Below, piece after piece: positions 12,963 to 24,396 of a stretch of 64,000 bases of DNA; positions within the stretch are counted from its first letter, which is position 1; each line of letters begins with the position of its first letter. Source of the stretch: Argyresthia goedartella. Taxonomy: Eukaryota > Arthropoda > Insecta > Lepidoptera > Argyresthiidae. Below the pieces are notes generated by a model, which was not told the DNA's origin, ran no database searches, and was given only the letters and a program-made list of their open reading frames with translations. The translations under genes and the position numbers were made by a program. Where the stretch lies: NCBI GenBank assembly GCA_949825045.1, contig OX463815.1, positions 29,689,356 to 29,753,355 of the forward strand, written 5' to 3'.

Positions 12963-13289
12963 AATTGTATAAAATGTATTGTGCACTATATGATTTTTGT
13001 TATTTACGATTCGCGCTTGGCATCTCTCCCCCTAAAGTTCCGATAGATGCTCATAGCAGGGCGTTAATTAGCTTTGGGAAACGCACAGCGATAGTAACGA
13101 TTGCTCCCAACAAGGGCGCAAAATGCCGTATTTGGCATTCAATCTCCAAACAAGATAGGCGCCGCCGCCGGCTTGGCTGGTTGTTACAGAACTTCACTGG
13201 CGACAATCAAGGTAGACATGCACGACAGGCAAGTGCTTCTGGTACCCGAAAACCCGAATGATGGCGATAACAAAACGGGTCTTGATTGG

Positions 13290-13712
13290 CTTAAGGGTTC
13301 GGTACTCGAAGGGTGCCAAACGGAATAAGCGTACTAAGCGTTCGCAGTCCGTATGTCCGTCCGTCAGCGGACTGTATCTCATGGACCGTAATAGGTACAG
13401 AGTTGAAATTTTCACACAATGTGTGTCTGTTGTCGCTACAGCAACAAATAATGAAATACACGCGATTTATTAAATTAAAGGGGATTCCCACATAAGAGAA
13501 GTAATCTAACATCCCCCTCCCCCACCCCCCCACCATAACAAACCATATCTTGTTGTGGCGCAATTGGTTTGATATCGGTTTCGCAATCGTAGGGTGCTTT
13601 AAATCCAAGTTATTATGTTATTCTCTTTTTGTTTTATTATTCTAGTGATTCATTGTACGATGGTACGGAACCCTTCGTGTGCGAGTCCGACCCGCACTTG
13701 ACCGATTATTTT
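13290..13712 (-). repeat. M1 palindromic MITE
   Basis: The right end reads GTACGGAACCCTTCGTGTGC then GAGTCCGACCCGCACTTGACC. The left part has the partial inverse (GGTACTCGAAGGGTGCCAAA) and the (GTCC)n stretch. The centre contains the sequence shared with other copies (GAAATTTTCACA, GTTGTCGCTACAGCAACA). Confidence 0.7.
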
Positions 13713-14169
13713 TAAAGGGGCAGAAATGCGACTTGTCTATTGTACGGGTTGAAACATTATGAACGTAAGTGGCGTGGATTTTGTCCTTCCAGATTCCGAT
13801 TATTCACTGAGCAGAACATCTTCCAATTTGTCTCACTGGCTTTCTGGAGCACTTCATTTCATGTAATGTGGCGTGTCCTCCTCACAATGAACTTGCCATT
13901 CACTTTCACTTCATGCGACATACATAACAACAAGCCACCGGCCTGGTTAAGCAACGTCATGATTTACCCGTCTTCCTCTATGTATCCGGCCGGGTTACCC
14001 ATTACCCGGTACCCGGTTCCAACTAGGGCCAATAGTAGAGCATGATCTGTTTACGACAGGGCAACGACGCGACGCTTGCTAATAATGAACGGAGATGGAA
14101 GTCTGCCAACTGACATCGCGAAGTGGACAAATCGGGATTTTGACTCTACTTAGCTGAACCCGAGAGGCT

Positions 14170-14330
14170 GACCGTCCGCCTGATGGTCGAATGACTTCAC
14201 CAGAACTGCCGGGCAACAGTGGATTAGGTTGGCTCAAGACCGCGAAAATGGCGAGATGAAGAGGAGGCCTCTACTAGACAGTGGGTGCAGGAGGCTGATA
14301 GAAGCTTAAACTGGTCAAAAATGTTACACA
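14170..14330 (+). pseudogene. RTE-like LINE C-terminal fragment
   Basis: Across a frameshift the plus strand reads RQQWIRLAQDRENGE and then DEEEASTRQWVQEADRSLN. This resembles the W-x-R-x-A-Q-D-R-x-x-W end of RTE-type reverse transcriptases common in Lepidoptera. It is short, so confidence is modest. Confidence 0.4.
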
Positions 14331-14914
14331 TCGGTGAACCAATTTTCACCACCGCGTTCGGAGCTCAGTATTATTTTAGAAAGATTTTCTTCAGGTACAG
14401 TAGTTTTTCAATAAATTATTCACCGATCAGCGAGATTTTAAACATTTCAGCCCAAGTCGTAAAAATTACAAATTATTTTATCTTTTCACAATTAAAACCA
14501 TATAATGTTAAATATAGATACACAGTTGTTTAGTATGTATTAGTAAATTCTTGTCTTTGGTATCGATTAGCCTAGTTATCTTGGCCCCGGGTCATTGATC
14601 TGCGTCAACGATAGCTAATGAAGACGGATACCCGTATATTTTTCTTGATAAGCCAATCGTTCTCATTAATCGGATTATGAAATAATTGCGGTGTTAATGT
14701 TACGGTCATAAGATCGTGTTATGGAATCTTACAACATAACAGTCCTGAGCGATTTTATAAGGCAGGGATCCAATTCCAACGTAATAAATATATGGCATAA
14801 TGGTCATTATCGCCTAGAAATTAACAATGAATTCTGCATTATTTACAGATCATTATTAGATCAACAACAACCCAAAATAGCTACTTAGCATTTATTTTTT
14901 AACTTTAAAAACCT

Positions 14915-15060
14915 GCTAAGTGCGAGCAGGACTCGCGCACCAAGGGTTCCACGCTAATCGCATTTTTTGTGAATAAACTACAAATTTACTGTTTTCAGAT
15001 TTTTTCCTTTAAGGCGATACCTCGTCCGTGCAAAGGTCCCCGTTACTCCAGGCGGAAAGA
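14915..15060 (+). repeat. M1 MITE end fragment
   Basis: AAGTGCGAGCAGGACTCGCG then CACCAAGGGTTCC matches the left terminus of M1 with substitutions. The rest diverges. Confidence 0.4.
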
Positions 15061-15529
15061 CCCGCAGTGTGAGAGGGACGGAATCGGAAAAAAATGAAAA
15101 ACCGTAGCGCTAAACAACAGAATAATTGTTTAAAAATAAACTACTCTATTTTGGTAAAAAGTTTTTTCAGATTTTGCGAATACATAATATCTACATTTTG
15201 AACGTAGTTCCACAATGAAATTAGTTAGGATTTCAGAATTACAGGAAAAAATAATATAATTTAGAGGTGTTTTCGTAATTAAATTCTATCGAGAAAATTT
15301 CATCCAATCGCGTTTTTGTTTTGGTGAAAATTTTAATCAAATACTCAATAAACGTTAACCCAAAAATCAAATCTATAGATGACTTCATGGTGGAATAAAT
15401 GGATTCGAAAAAAACCCCTTTTATTTTCGTAGCACCTTAAATTGTGCTATAATACCTTGCTTCGTGTCAAATATCATGTTTCTAGGTCAAGCCAAAAGTC
15501 TCAGTTTCTTTATTACTGTACATATATAT

Positions 15530-15912
15530 TCATATAGAAGGGCGAAGAAACTACCACAGATTGATTTTAAGCTCTCTTTTAAAAATTGATCAACGAAAAG
15601 TACCCAATAGGTTTTTTTATTCCCTTGCGAATATCAAACAATTTCAGCAAATTTTGGCGTTTATGGCGGTAGATTACGATTGCGTTTAACTATACGTTTG
15701 TCTTTTTACAACTTCAAGAGACCACGATCTGATTAATCGCTCTGCTATAATACCGCACCCCATGCATGTGAATTTAAAAAATACTGACCGAGCGAAGAGA
15801 GAGCGAAGCGTATTCGTTTCAGGATTGGGCAAAAATGCTTACGTATATCCGGATATGTGTAAAATCAAATCAAACCAAATCAAATAAGTTTATTTGCATG
15901 ATTTTTGGTAAC
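15530..15912 (-). repeat. LINE 3'-end fragments, minus strand
   Basis: 15538-15575 (GAAGGGCGAAGAAACTACCA, then CAGATTGATTTT) matches the LINE 3' UTR seen at 30710-30750 and, reversed, at 57790-57840. At 15866-15895 a run of ATCAAATCAAACCAAATCAA precedes AATAAGTTTATTTGCATG, which looks like the tandem 3' tail of another minus-strand LINE. Confidence 0.45.
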
Positions 15913-16279
15913 AATATTGGATCTTAATTTTATACATTTTCATCGCAAAAATCTGCCTTTTCAGGCGTACAAATATTGATCATAATAAATTAATTTTAAG
16001 TCATCACATTATTCAATTAAATTGTCTTCGGATGTTGTCCTCTAAAGGCCACATTTCTCAACTGATTCTAGTGATTTTTTGTGAGCAAGTTCGATAATTA
16101 AATAGTTTTTTATAGATTCAGTTTTTGGAAAATTGAATGCAATATGGCGGAGATATGGGGTTGAAAATGTAAAAAAAAACGCTACAGCCTTTGGTCGGCT
16201 TGTCGGATTTTAACAAATGAGGTGTCGTAGGATTTGTGCAGACCGTGAGTTTGACATTAGCTATATTATTTTAGCGGAA

Positions 16280-16400
16280 AGTCAAAAGGTTGGATTTTGG
16301 ATCGCAAAATGCAGTTCACTAAGTTATTGGTGCGGCTGTTTTCATACTCTATGTCCGTAACCAGGTGCATTTATAAGTTTATATCTGGTATTTGAAAGAA
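16280..16400 (+). repeat. M1 MITE internal fragment
   Basis: AGTTATTGGTGCGGCTGTTT and GTAACCAGGTGCATTTATAA match the middle of the M1 copy at 17909-18317. Ends are not recognisable here. Confidence 0.5.
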
Positions 16401-16586
16401 AATGCCGTCGTATTATTAAAACCTTCAACGGGTCGGGGATGTGATGCGAGGAGATGAAAAAAATAACTCTACAGCTCACAGAGCCACTAGTTATTATCGT
16501 GTTGGTAAGAAAGACCTTAAGTCGAGTAACTAACTACTAACAAGACCAGTAGTAGCCTTAACATGACATTCAGACATCTAGGAATT

Positions 16587-16845
16587 ACGGCGACCGGTTT
16601 AGCCTGGCGGGTAGTGACCGAGTCTACGAAGCTGACGGTCCTGGGTTCGAATCTCGTGAGGGCAAATATTTGTGTGATGAGCATGAATATTTGTTTCTTA
16701 GTCTTGGTTGTTTTCTATGTATTTACATAAGTATTTATCTCTGTTAAATATATCGTCATCTAATAGCCATAACACAAGCCTTGCTGAGACTACTATGGGT
16801 CTAGTTCGATTTATGTAAGATTTTCCTCTAATAGTTTCTATTTCT
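16587..16845 (+). repeat. tRNA-derived SINE
   Basis: A tRNA-like head has an A-box-like TTTAGCCTGGCGGGTAGTG and a B-box GGTTCGAATCT spaced as in Pol III promoters. It is followed by a body typical of lepidopteran SINEs: GTGTGATGAGCATGAATATT, then CATAACACAAGCCTTGCTGA, and an end near TTTATGTAAGATTTTCCTC. No acceptor-stem pairing remains, so it is not a working tRNA gene. Confidence 0.7.
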
Positions 16846-16850
16846 ATTTG

Positions 16851-16977
16851 AAAACATTACCTACAACAAGACTTTTTCAAACAGCAGAATCAGAAAATCA
16901 CATTAACATTACCCACAACATGATTATTTCAAACAGCAGAATCAGAACATCGCATAAACATTACCCACAACATGACT
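16851..16977. repeat. 52-bp minisatellite, left part
   Basis: Two full and one partial unit of the repeat TTTCAAACAGCAGAATCAGA plus AC/AATCGCATAAACATTACCCAC. The array stops at ACAACATGA, where the LINE begins, and resumes after the LINE at 21809. Confidence 0.85.
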
Positions 16978-17308
16978 CAAAGCTGAGTCTGAACCTGTGA
17001 ACACAGAAACACGAGCTTTCCAGGGACCAAAAGGCTTTTCCAGGTACACTTTCTGTTTTCCGTTACTTCAAACTGCACTCACACACTGATATACGGGATA
17101 AAACAAAGAAAATAGACAAAGTCGACCCTCACACAATAACACAAATCAGCTGTCTGAAACTGTCACCTCCTCAAAACAAAGTCACAAAAACTGTGAGAAC
17201 CACAGATTAACCAAACGGTTTGCTAAAAACTCTAAGGTGAGAACGTTCGAAAACCTAAACGACATTTATCATTGCTGTTTGCCTAGATAGCGGTCACAAA
17301 CCACAACA

Positions 17309-18772
17309 ATGAGTACCTTGAAGCACGGTGCTGGCAACTGCTATGCATGCCAAGTTTTGCTGATGGATACGGAGGAGCGAATTCAGTGCATGGTAGAAGG
17401 ATGCAATAACATATTTCATCTGCTATGTATCTCTGGCGCAGATAAACTTATACCCGCTGCAAAGATGAATTGGGCCTGTCCAGAGTGCCGCGCCTCTATC
17501 AAGAAAGTCGGCGATAACACTCAAACGCCAGTAGGAGCCGCAAAATTGAAGGCGTCTTTCATTAATGATAGGAAAAGAGCGTCTTATAAAACAGAAGAAG
17601 AGGACTATGATTTAAAGACCACTGAATTCCTAGAGATAATGGCGGAGATAAGAGATATCAGAAAGGATATCTCTGATATAGCGGGGAGCCTAGCTTTGTT
17701 GACCTCAACGATGAGTCAACATCAGGTGGTCATTGAAAAGTGCTCGACGGTTACCGGAGCGGTCTCTGCCAAGCTGGATAATATAGAAATGCGGGCAAGG
17801 GCTGAGGAAGAGCAAAGAAAGAGTTCTGCGCGCCCCAAAGCTCAAAAGTCCTATGCAGATATGGCCTCTAGTCATCACAAGCAAGAGAGCAGAGAGAATA
17901 AAAAAAACCGGTCAAGTGCGAGTCTAAATCGCGCACGAAGGGTTCCGTACCACCGTTCAATGGAAGCGATGGTGTGGAGTGAATAGTTTGGATTTTACAC
18001 AGCAAAATATTGTTTACAAAGTTATTGGTGCGGTTACTTTCACACTCCATGTACGTAACCAGGTGCATCCATAAGTTTGTATGTGGTATTGAAAGAATTG
18101 TTGTATGGGAGCCCCCTTAAATATTTATTTTATCCTGTTTTTTAGTATTTGTTGTTATAGCGGCAACAGAAATACATAATCTGTGAAAATTTCAACTCTC
18201 TAGTTAGCTAGGTTCTTGAGATACAGCCTGGTGACAGACGGACGGACGGACGGACGGACAGCGAAGTCTTAGTAATAGGGTCCCGTTTGGAACCCTTCGG
18301 GTACGGAACCCTAAAAAGCAGCCAGAAAAATGCCAAGCCAACTCTACCCACCGGAACGACACCGGAACCACAGACGGCACCATTGGAAGGCATTCAAAAT
18401 TCATCCGAGGAATCCGGGGATGAAGGTTGGACAGAAGTTCGGAGAAAAGTTCGGCGACCCAGGTCCCTGTACTGTACTGCTGGACCTAGTGTCACCTCGC
18501 TGAAGGCAGTAGAACGGCGGAAATATTTCCATCTTTGGAACATGCTCTCCGGAGTTGACGAAGTAAGGAGCTATCTGCAGCAGCTTTGCTCACCGAGAGC
18601 AGCAACAGTTGACGAACTCAAGCCCAAAGGGGACTATAAATCTTATAAGATAGGTGTCCCAGCAGATATCTTCGAAAAATGTTCATCTATCGAGATGTGG
18701 CCTGAAAATGCTAGAGTGAAAGCCTGGATACCCTTTCGAGGAGCTCAACCGAAGACTGGCACTCGGGGATAA
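17309..18772 (+). pseudogene. LINE ORF1: PHD finger plus coiled coil, split by a MITE
   Basis: Residues 10-60 form a PHD-like zinc finger: CYACQ, a second Cys pair (QCMVEGC), FHLLCI and WACPEC. Then comes a charged, helical region (KTTEFLEIMAEIRDIRKDIS, DIAGSLALLT) likely to be a coiled coil. The reading is interrupted at about 17909 by an M1 MITE and resumes at 18318 as KSSQKNAKPTLPTGTTPEP. It ends with LWNMLSGVDEVRSYLQQL and PADIFEKCSSIEMWPENARV, a region found at the end of PHD-type LINE ORF1 proteins. Removing the MITE leaves one ORF of roughly 350 codons. It would bind element RNA in the ribonucleoprotein. The stop overlaps the ORF2 frame. Confidence 0.72.
17909..18317 (+). mobile_element. 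M1 MITE inserted into LINE ORF1
   Basis: Starts near AAAAACCGGTCAAGTGCGAG and CGCACGAAGGGTTCCGTACC, and ends GGAACCCTTCGGGTACGGAA then CCCTAAAAA. It carries the (ACGG)n run at 18236-18260. The LINE ORF1 reads in frame on both sides, so the insertion is well delimited. An A-rich stretch on both sides hides the exact target duplication. Confidence 0.85.
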
Positions 18773-18806
18773 TCTCCGAGTCAGCACAGGGAAGACTCTC
18801 GATATT

Positions 18807-21616
18807 ATGTACCAGAACGTTCGAGGTATTAAGAGCAGGCTAGAATACTGGCGTAATAACCTTCTTTCACTAGGACAGGACCTCGTCGCTGCTACGGAGA
18901 CATTCCTGGACTCACCCGTTGGAGATGCTGAGGTAACGGCGGGAGGTTGGAGCGTGCTGCGCCGGGATCGCCCCACCGACTGTGGAGGCGTGCTGCTCGC
19001 GGCCCGCCCCGGCATCACACTACGCCGATGCCGGGACCTCGAAACAGATCATGGCGAAGATCTTTGGGCCAACTTCACAGTCTGTGTGGTCTGTGTGGAC
19101 CCCAGTAAAAAGAAGAACGGGAAACCAATCTCACAGGCGGAAAAAGATGCCCAATATCTAAGCTGGTTCACCAAAACGGAAGGAAACAGGTCAACCTTAA
19201 ATGGAAACCTTATTATTCTCGGTGACCTCAACATGAATAGTGCATCAGTGTCTATTGTTAATTATTATTGCTATTTTCTGAGTGTTTGTTGTATGTAAGA
19301 GACGAATGAGGTGATGAATGCTCACGGGGGCGTGCTTGATGTGGTATTACTGCCGGAGAGCGTCCGTGGTGTAACCGTGCGCACCTCCGTGTCAGGCAGC
19401 CTGGTGCCACACGCTGACGCCTACCACCCGCCTCTCGACATCATTGTGCCAATGTCGTCAATGCAAGGCGCAGTCCAGCGATCCGGCCGCTTGGATCCCA
19501 GCAACATTGACGATCACAATGACTGGAATTTTGCCAAGGGCAACCACACAGTCCTGTACGAACACATCTAGCGTCACTTGGGACGATATTGCTGAAGCTC
19601 CGGATGTGGACACGGCAGTTGGTCGTTTTTACGACACCATATACGATATTTTCAATGCGACAGTGCCGAAAATTCCAGGAAATGTGTACCTACTAGACGC
19701 TACCCAGTGTGGTATACTGGGGATATAATACACGACCTGGCCACCAAGGCCAAATTACATTATAAGTGGAAGTCGTGTAAGAGACCAGCTGACTACGCCG
19801 CATTCAGTGAGCTGAGAGCCAGTATTAAGTGCCGCATAGCTACAGCTTACATGAACCACATGGTGAGTTTAGAAGGTAATATCAGATACAACCCACGCGC
19901 GTTTTGGAAACATGTGAGCGGCCTCAGATCGAAGGGTGGTTTCGAACCTCGGGTCATGCATCAGGGGCAAGAGTGTGCCGGAGAAGAAGCAGCAGCCGCA
20001 TTTGCAGACTACTTCTCCGACGTTTTCGTCAGTGACAAGCCGGCGCTGGCACCGGATCTGGTAAACAGATCCGATGACTCGCATACTGCTAACTACGTCC
20101 AAATTACACATGTTTCCCGTAGGGATATAGAGAAAGGACTGAGGCAACTAAGGCCAAGGAGCGCAATTGGACCGGACAACGTCCCTCCTTACTTCTTAAA
20201 GGCCTATAGTGATCAGCTGGTACTGCCTTTAGGTTGTATCTTCAACCTAGCTTTTGAGCAAGGGAAGTACCCCACCAGCTGGAAGCTCTCTCGAGTCAGT
20301 CCTGTACCCAAGCCTAGTGATACTGCCTCTGTAAATCAATATCGACCGACTGCGATCCTGAGTTCATTGGCAAAATTGTTCGAGTCAGTCATATACGGTA
20401 AAATCTATCCACAGATAGCGCCATATTTGTGCGACTCGTCGTCGCTCAGTAACCACCAACTTACTGACGTTAGTCGATTTGGTCTCAGAGAGCATGGATC
20501 GGGGATGTCAGGTGGACGTCGCCTATCTGGACTTCCGTAAGGCGTTCGATATAGTTGATAACGATGCCCTAATGAAGAAATTGTGCGCCATAGGATTTGC
20601 CCCAAGGCTGTTGGTCTTCTTTGCTGACTACTTGAAAAACCGCCAACAGTTTGTGCGACATGGCTGCTTTGAGTCCCAGCCGTACCACACGCGGTCGGGT
20701 GTTAGCCAAGGCTCTATTCTTGGTCCGTTGTTATTTATCATCATGATAAATGACCTAGAATCTGTGCTAAAATATTCTAAATGCATACTGTACGCGGACG
20801 ACCTCAAACTAGTACTTCCCATAATGTCAGAAAATGACTGTAGGCTACTACAGGAAGATCTAGATGCGGTCTATAGATGGAGTGTGAGCAACAAACTCCT
20901 GTTCAATAGTGAAAAATGTTGCATAATGTCTTTCACGCGCTATCCTCGGCCTATTAGCGTGACGTATACACTCGGCGCGGAGTCCTTGACTCGAGTGTAT
21001 TCGATGAACGATCTCGGTGTTACGTTTGACCCTAAACTTACATTTCATGAGCACATGAGCACTTTAGCCAAGGAATGCTTTAAAAGATTGGGGTTTGTGA
21101 TTCGGAATAGTAAGGGATTCCGTAATCTGGGTGTGGTACAGCTTCTTTACACTGCCCTAGTGAGACCCAAACTGGAATCTAGCTCGGTTGTTTGGAATCC
21201 ACACGAAAGCTCATACGTCCTTATGCTCGAGAAGGTACAAAAAGCTTTTTTACGATACCTATATAAGAGGAAATTTGGGTACTACCCTTATCTCTATCCA
21301 ACCGCTTTTATATTGGGTACGCTTGGATATAACTCACTAGAGGTGAGACGTAACACTGAACAACTTCTGACTGTGTGTCGATTGTTGCGAGGCGACAGTG
21401 ACTGCGCGACGCTTGTCAGTGCGGTATGCGCGTTATTTGTGTCTGACAATTACGTACGCGGGCGCAGGCACGGTGGCGCGCCGGCAGTCTCCGCTTGTCC
21501 GGGCGCGGGACAGCCTGAATGCTCTGTTGGCGGTAGCACCACTGAACGATCTGTTTGGTGATGCATGGAGGGACATTGTGCGATTGTGTGGCAGGTTCTG
21601 CGAGATGATGGAATGA
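18807..21616 (+). pseudogene. LINE ORF2: endonuclease and reverse transcriptase, frameshifted
   Basis: The ATG at 18807 opens MYQNVRGIKSRLE, the usual start of an apurinic-type endonuclease. GDLNMNS follows at about 19220, then a disrupted stretch and VPHADAYHPPLDI. After frame changes near 19570 and 19710 the RT runs on: ADYFSDVFVSDKPAL, SAIGPDNVPPYFLK and NQYRPTAILSSLAKLFE. A short deletion near 20440 precedes CQVDVAYLDFRKAFDIVDN, GVSQGSILGPLLFI and the catalytic YADDLKLV (about 20795). The last frame shifts near 21470 and ends FGDAWRDIVRLCGRFCEMME at 21616. No RNase H is seen. The ORF2 frame is open across the ORF1 stop. Stops and frameshifts make it non-functional. Confidence 0.8.
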
Positions 21617-21808
21617 CAGTAATGTAAAATTATAACATTGAATTTGGTTTTTTATTAATTGATTTAATTGATTTATGATTGATGACATATCGTGAATTTT
21701 AATTTGGATTGTAAATATTATATTTTATTGGTATATATCTGTAATTTATGTCGATTTGGCCTCGGCTGTCAAGGCATAACAAAATTATATTAATAAATAA
21801 ATAAATAA

Positions 21809-22212
21809 ATGATTATTTCAAACAGCAGAATCAGAACATCACATAAACATTGCCCACAACATGATTATTTCAAACAGCAGAATCAGAACATCGCATAAAC
21901 ATTACCCATAACATGATTATTTCAAACAGCAGAATCAGAACATCGCATAAACATTACCCACAACATGATTATTTCAAACAGCAGAATCAGAACATCGCAT
22001 AAACATTACCCATAACATGATTATTTCAAACAGCAGAATCAGAACATCGCATAAACATTACCCACAACATGATTATTTCAAACAGCAGAATCAGAACATC
22101 GCATAAACATTACCCACAACATGATTATTTCAAACAGCAGAATCAGAACATCGCATAAACATTACCCACAACATGATTATTTCAAACAGCAGAATCAGAA
22201 CATCGCATAAAC
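21809..22212. repeat. 52-bp minisatellite, right part (8 units)
   Basis: Eight units start TGATTATTTCAAACAGCAGA at 21810, 21862 and every 52 bases to 22174. Most are identical; a C/T difference (ACCCACAAC or ACCCATAAC) alternates in the first half. It continues the array interrupted by the LINE. Confidence 0.92.
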
Positions 22213-22619
22213 AATCAGTCGCAATAAAACACAGCTGGTGTCCAATAATCGTGTTGTGATGGGTATTTTTTTCAAAAGCGATGGACATTGCTATACATGT
22301 CAGAATGACACGATAAGGATACAGTAGCTCGATTCTGTATTGATTGACATATATCTATTTCTTTATAATTTAAATTACAGTCGCTTTAAATTACAGTGTG
22401 ATATAATCGTTTTGACGGTTGGTGACCACTTCTTGCTTTGACCACCTCTGGATTTAAACACTTCTTGTTTTGACCACTTCTGGATTTAACCACTTCTTGT
22501 TTACACCACTTCTGGATTTGACCATTTATTTGTTTTGACCACTTCTGGATTTGACCACTTGAGATTAAGACTATGAACCCAAAGTGGCTATTCTCTATAA
22601 CTGTTTTTTTTTACTGTCA

Positions 22620-22755
22620 TGCCTAAATTTGAAGGAAGAAATCTCTTTAGAGATATAAGCTCGCTTTTGTACTAATCTTTCTGTAAGTGTTACGTGATTT
22701 TTATATTTTTGTGCAATAACGTATTAATAAAATGAAATAATAATAATAATTCATA
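22620..22755 (+). repeat. LINE 3'-UTR fragment inside the MULE
   Basis: GAAGAAATCTCTTTAGAGAT, then TTTTGTGCAATAACGTATTA and an (AAT)n tail, match the 3' UTR family seen at 35625-35730 (plus) and at 42940-43060 and 44100-44200 (minus). Confidence 0.55.
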
Positions 22756-22833
22756 TTAATCAATCATCAATAAAAATTAATGTTGGAAATAGCTTCGTTT
22801 TCCAATTCTTGCAAGAGTTGCTTTAATTTTTTA

Positions 22834-23037
22834 TCAAATTGAATGTCCTGCAGTCCCTTTGGTCACAAAATCATAATGTATTGCCTCTTTCTTCAGACCA
22901 GCTACAAATGCAAAGAATGTGAGCCTTTTGGATATTCTTGCATTTATTCGACAGTGCCATCCTTCAGCTGGATTTGTTGTCCGGTGGCGTTCGTAAGCAC
23001 AGCTCAATAAGTGGTCATAACCAGAATTTAGGGTGGT
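22834..23037 (-). pseudogene. MULE-type transposase, C-terminal fragment
   Basis: The minus strand reads YERHRTTNPAEGWHCRINAR, ISKRLTFFAFVAGLKKE and AIHYDF before a stop at 22834. The T-N-x-x-E-G-W-H-x-R-(I/L)-N pattern is typical of the end of MULE-domain transposases. The catalytic DDE core is absent. The frame opens directly out of the right terminal repeat, so an internal deletion removed the rest. It is a relic, not a gene. Confidence 0.6.
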
Positions 23038-23389
23038 CAAAACAAGAAGTGGTCACCAACCGTCAAAACGGATATAATCGCGCTCTGATTGCTAAAAACT
23101 TAAATTTGAACTTTGCGAATATCCTTAAAAACATCAATTTTTTTCAATCAAATTTGTTGTTGTTCAATGGATTGCGTTATAAATTTATGGTTGTCAGACA
23201 CATCAAACATACCACTATTGCAAACGGGCGGCGAAAGCCTCTCCTGAAATTTCACATTGTTGGCATTCCAACAAAGAGTACCTATTTAAAAAAGTCCTTT
23301 TATTCAGCAAATTTTTCGCGGTTTCAAATAATCCAGTTCTGGAGCCACCTCGTATAGACCCTCACATGAGGTCACCTCGTATAGACCCA

Positions 23390-23830
23390 TAAGTCTGCTA
23401 CCATTACTCTGCAAAGTCTTCGAGAAAATCTTGCATCGTAGATTAGCAGCAGCACTTGCAGAAAGATCTATTATACCAGACCACCAATTTGGATTTAGAC
23501 AGAGACATGCCACAATTGAGCAAAACCACAGAGTGTGTGATGTTATCAGAAAATCACTGGAAAGAATGGAATACTGTTCTTCAGCCCTCCTTGACATTCA
23601 GAAGGCATTTGATAGAGTGTGGCACAGAGGGCTTTCATGCAAGGTAAAACACCTTTTACCCACTCCCACTCATTCTATGCCATCTTAGAATGATACCTAT
23701 CCAATAGAATTTTCCAGATCAGGGAAGGAGAATGCACATTTAAATTTCACGACATACACGCAGGAGTGCCCCAGGGTTCGGTGCTTGGGCCGATTATGTA
23801 TACAATCTACACATCAGATCTGTCTTGTTT
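23390..23830 (+). pseudogene. Jockey-clade reverse transcriptase fragment
   Basis: Reads LLCKVFEKILHRRLAAALAE, RSIIPDHQFGFRQRHATIEQ, a helical stretch, SSALLDIQKAFDRVWHRGLS, then after a frame change YLSNRIFQIREGE and GVPQGSVLGPIMYTIYTSDL. These are RT blocks 1-5 in the order and wording of Jockey LINEs. The fragment stops before the YADD block and lacks endonuclease, so it is truncated at both ends. Confidence 0.75.
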
Positions 23831-24396
23831 CTATGCGCCATTATGGCACCAGATGGCACTCAGGTTCCATGAAAATTGGCGTCAGGTATACACGTGTTAT
23901 AACCGCCGCCCAGCGCCGTACGGTGCATACTAGAAGGCATGCACAGGTATCGAGGTAAGTAAGCCGAAGGATAACTTGAAATATTTTAATGATCCACGTA
24001 AATAGTCGAAATCTCAAATGATAATAGTTCCAACAAATGCAAGTAGGACCATTGTAACAGGTCACATTTGAGATCTGTCAGGCTTACCTTCACAGTGAGG
24101 TGACCAGCTTAAAATAATCGATTAAATTGAGTGAATCGATGCGGACTTCAAACATCTGTGAATTGAATGCAGTCATCATTGAATTCTATACTTTTTGCCC
24201 ATCGATTTTTTTGGTAACATCCCAGTGCTTAAAAATAAAAAGGCGTCAACGACGTAAAATTGTTACGTTGTTGTTGTACGATGTTCAGATTTTGAAACAA
24301 AGATGTTTATTATGTTTGGAATGGTTTATTAGTCAAAGTAACATAACATAACATAGCATAAGAGACCTCAAACGAAATGAAGCGCTGACATGCTCA

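Larger units (their letters stand above)
16978..21809 (+). mobile_element. LINE (family A-like, Jockey/CR1 group) inserted in the minisatellite
   Basis: The element has a 330-bp 5' leader, ORF1 with a PHD-type zinc finger, ORF2 with endonuclease and reverse transcriptase but no RNase H, a short 3' UTR and an (AAAT)n tail (about 21785-21808). It lies inside one 52-bp repeat array and is bounded by ATGA on both sides, a possible short target duplication. That makes both ends visible, so the copy is full length or nearly so. Frameshifts and an M1 insertion in ORF1 show it is inactive. Confidence 0.82.
22408..23070. mobile_element. Deleted Mutator-like (MULE) transposon with TIRs and 8-bp target duplication
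   Basis: The left end CGTTTTGACGGTTGGTGACC, then ACTTCTTG, is repeated exactly as the reverse complement of the right end; about 38 bases match with one difference. GATATAAT flanks both sides (22400-22407 and 23071-23078). TTGACCACTTCTGGATT-like repeats follow the left TIR (22430-22560), a subterminal repeat block. Inside is the C-terminal piece of a MULE transposase on the minus strand. Size, TIRs and an 8-9 bp duplication fit MULEs; hAT and P also make 8-bp duplications, so the coding piece decides the family. Confidence 0.75.

Noticed and set aside
16851..22212. Regularly spaced repeats that could be read as a CRISPR-like array
   Set aside because: The units are directly adjacent 52-bp copies with no unique spacers, in a eukaryotic intron; it is a minisatellite.
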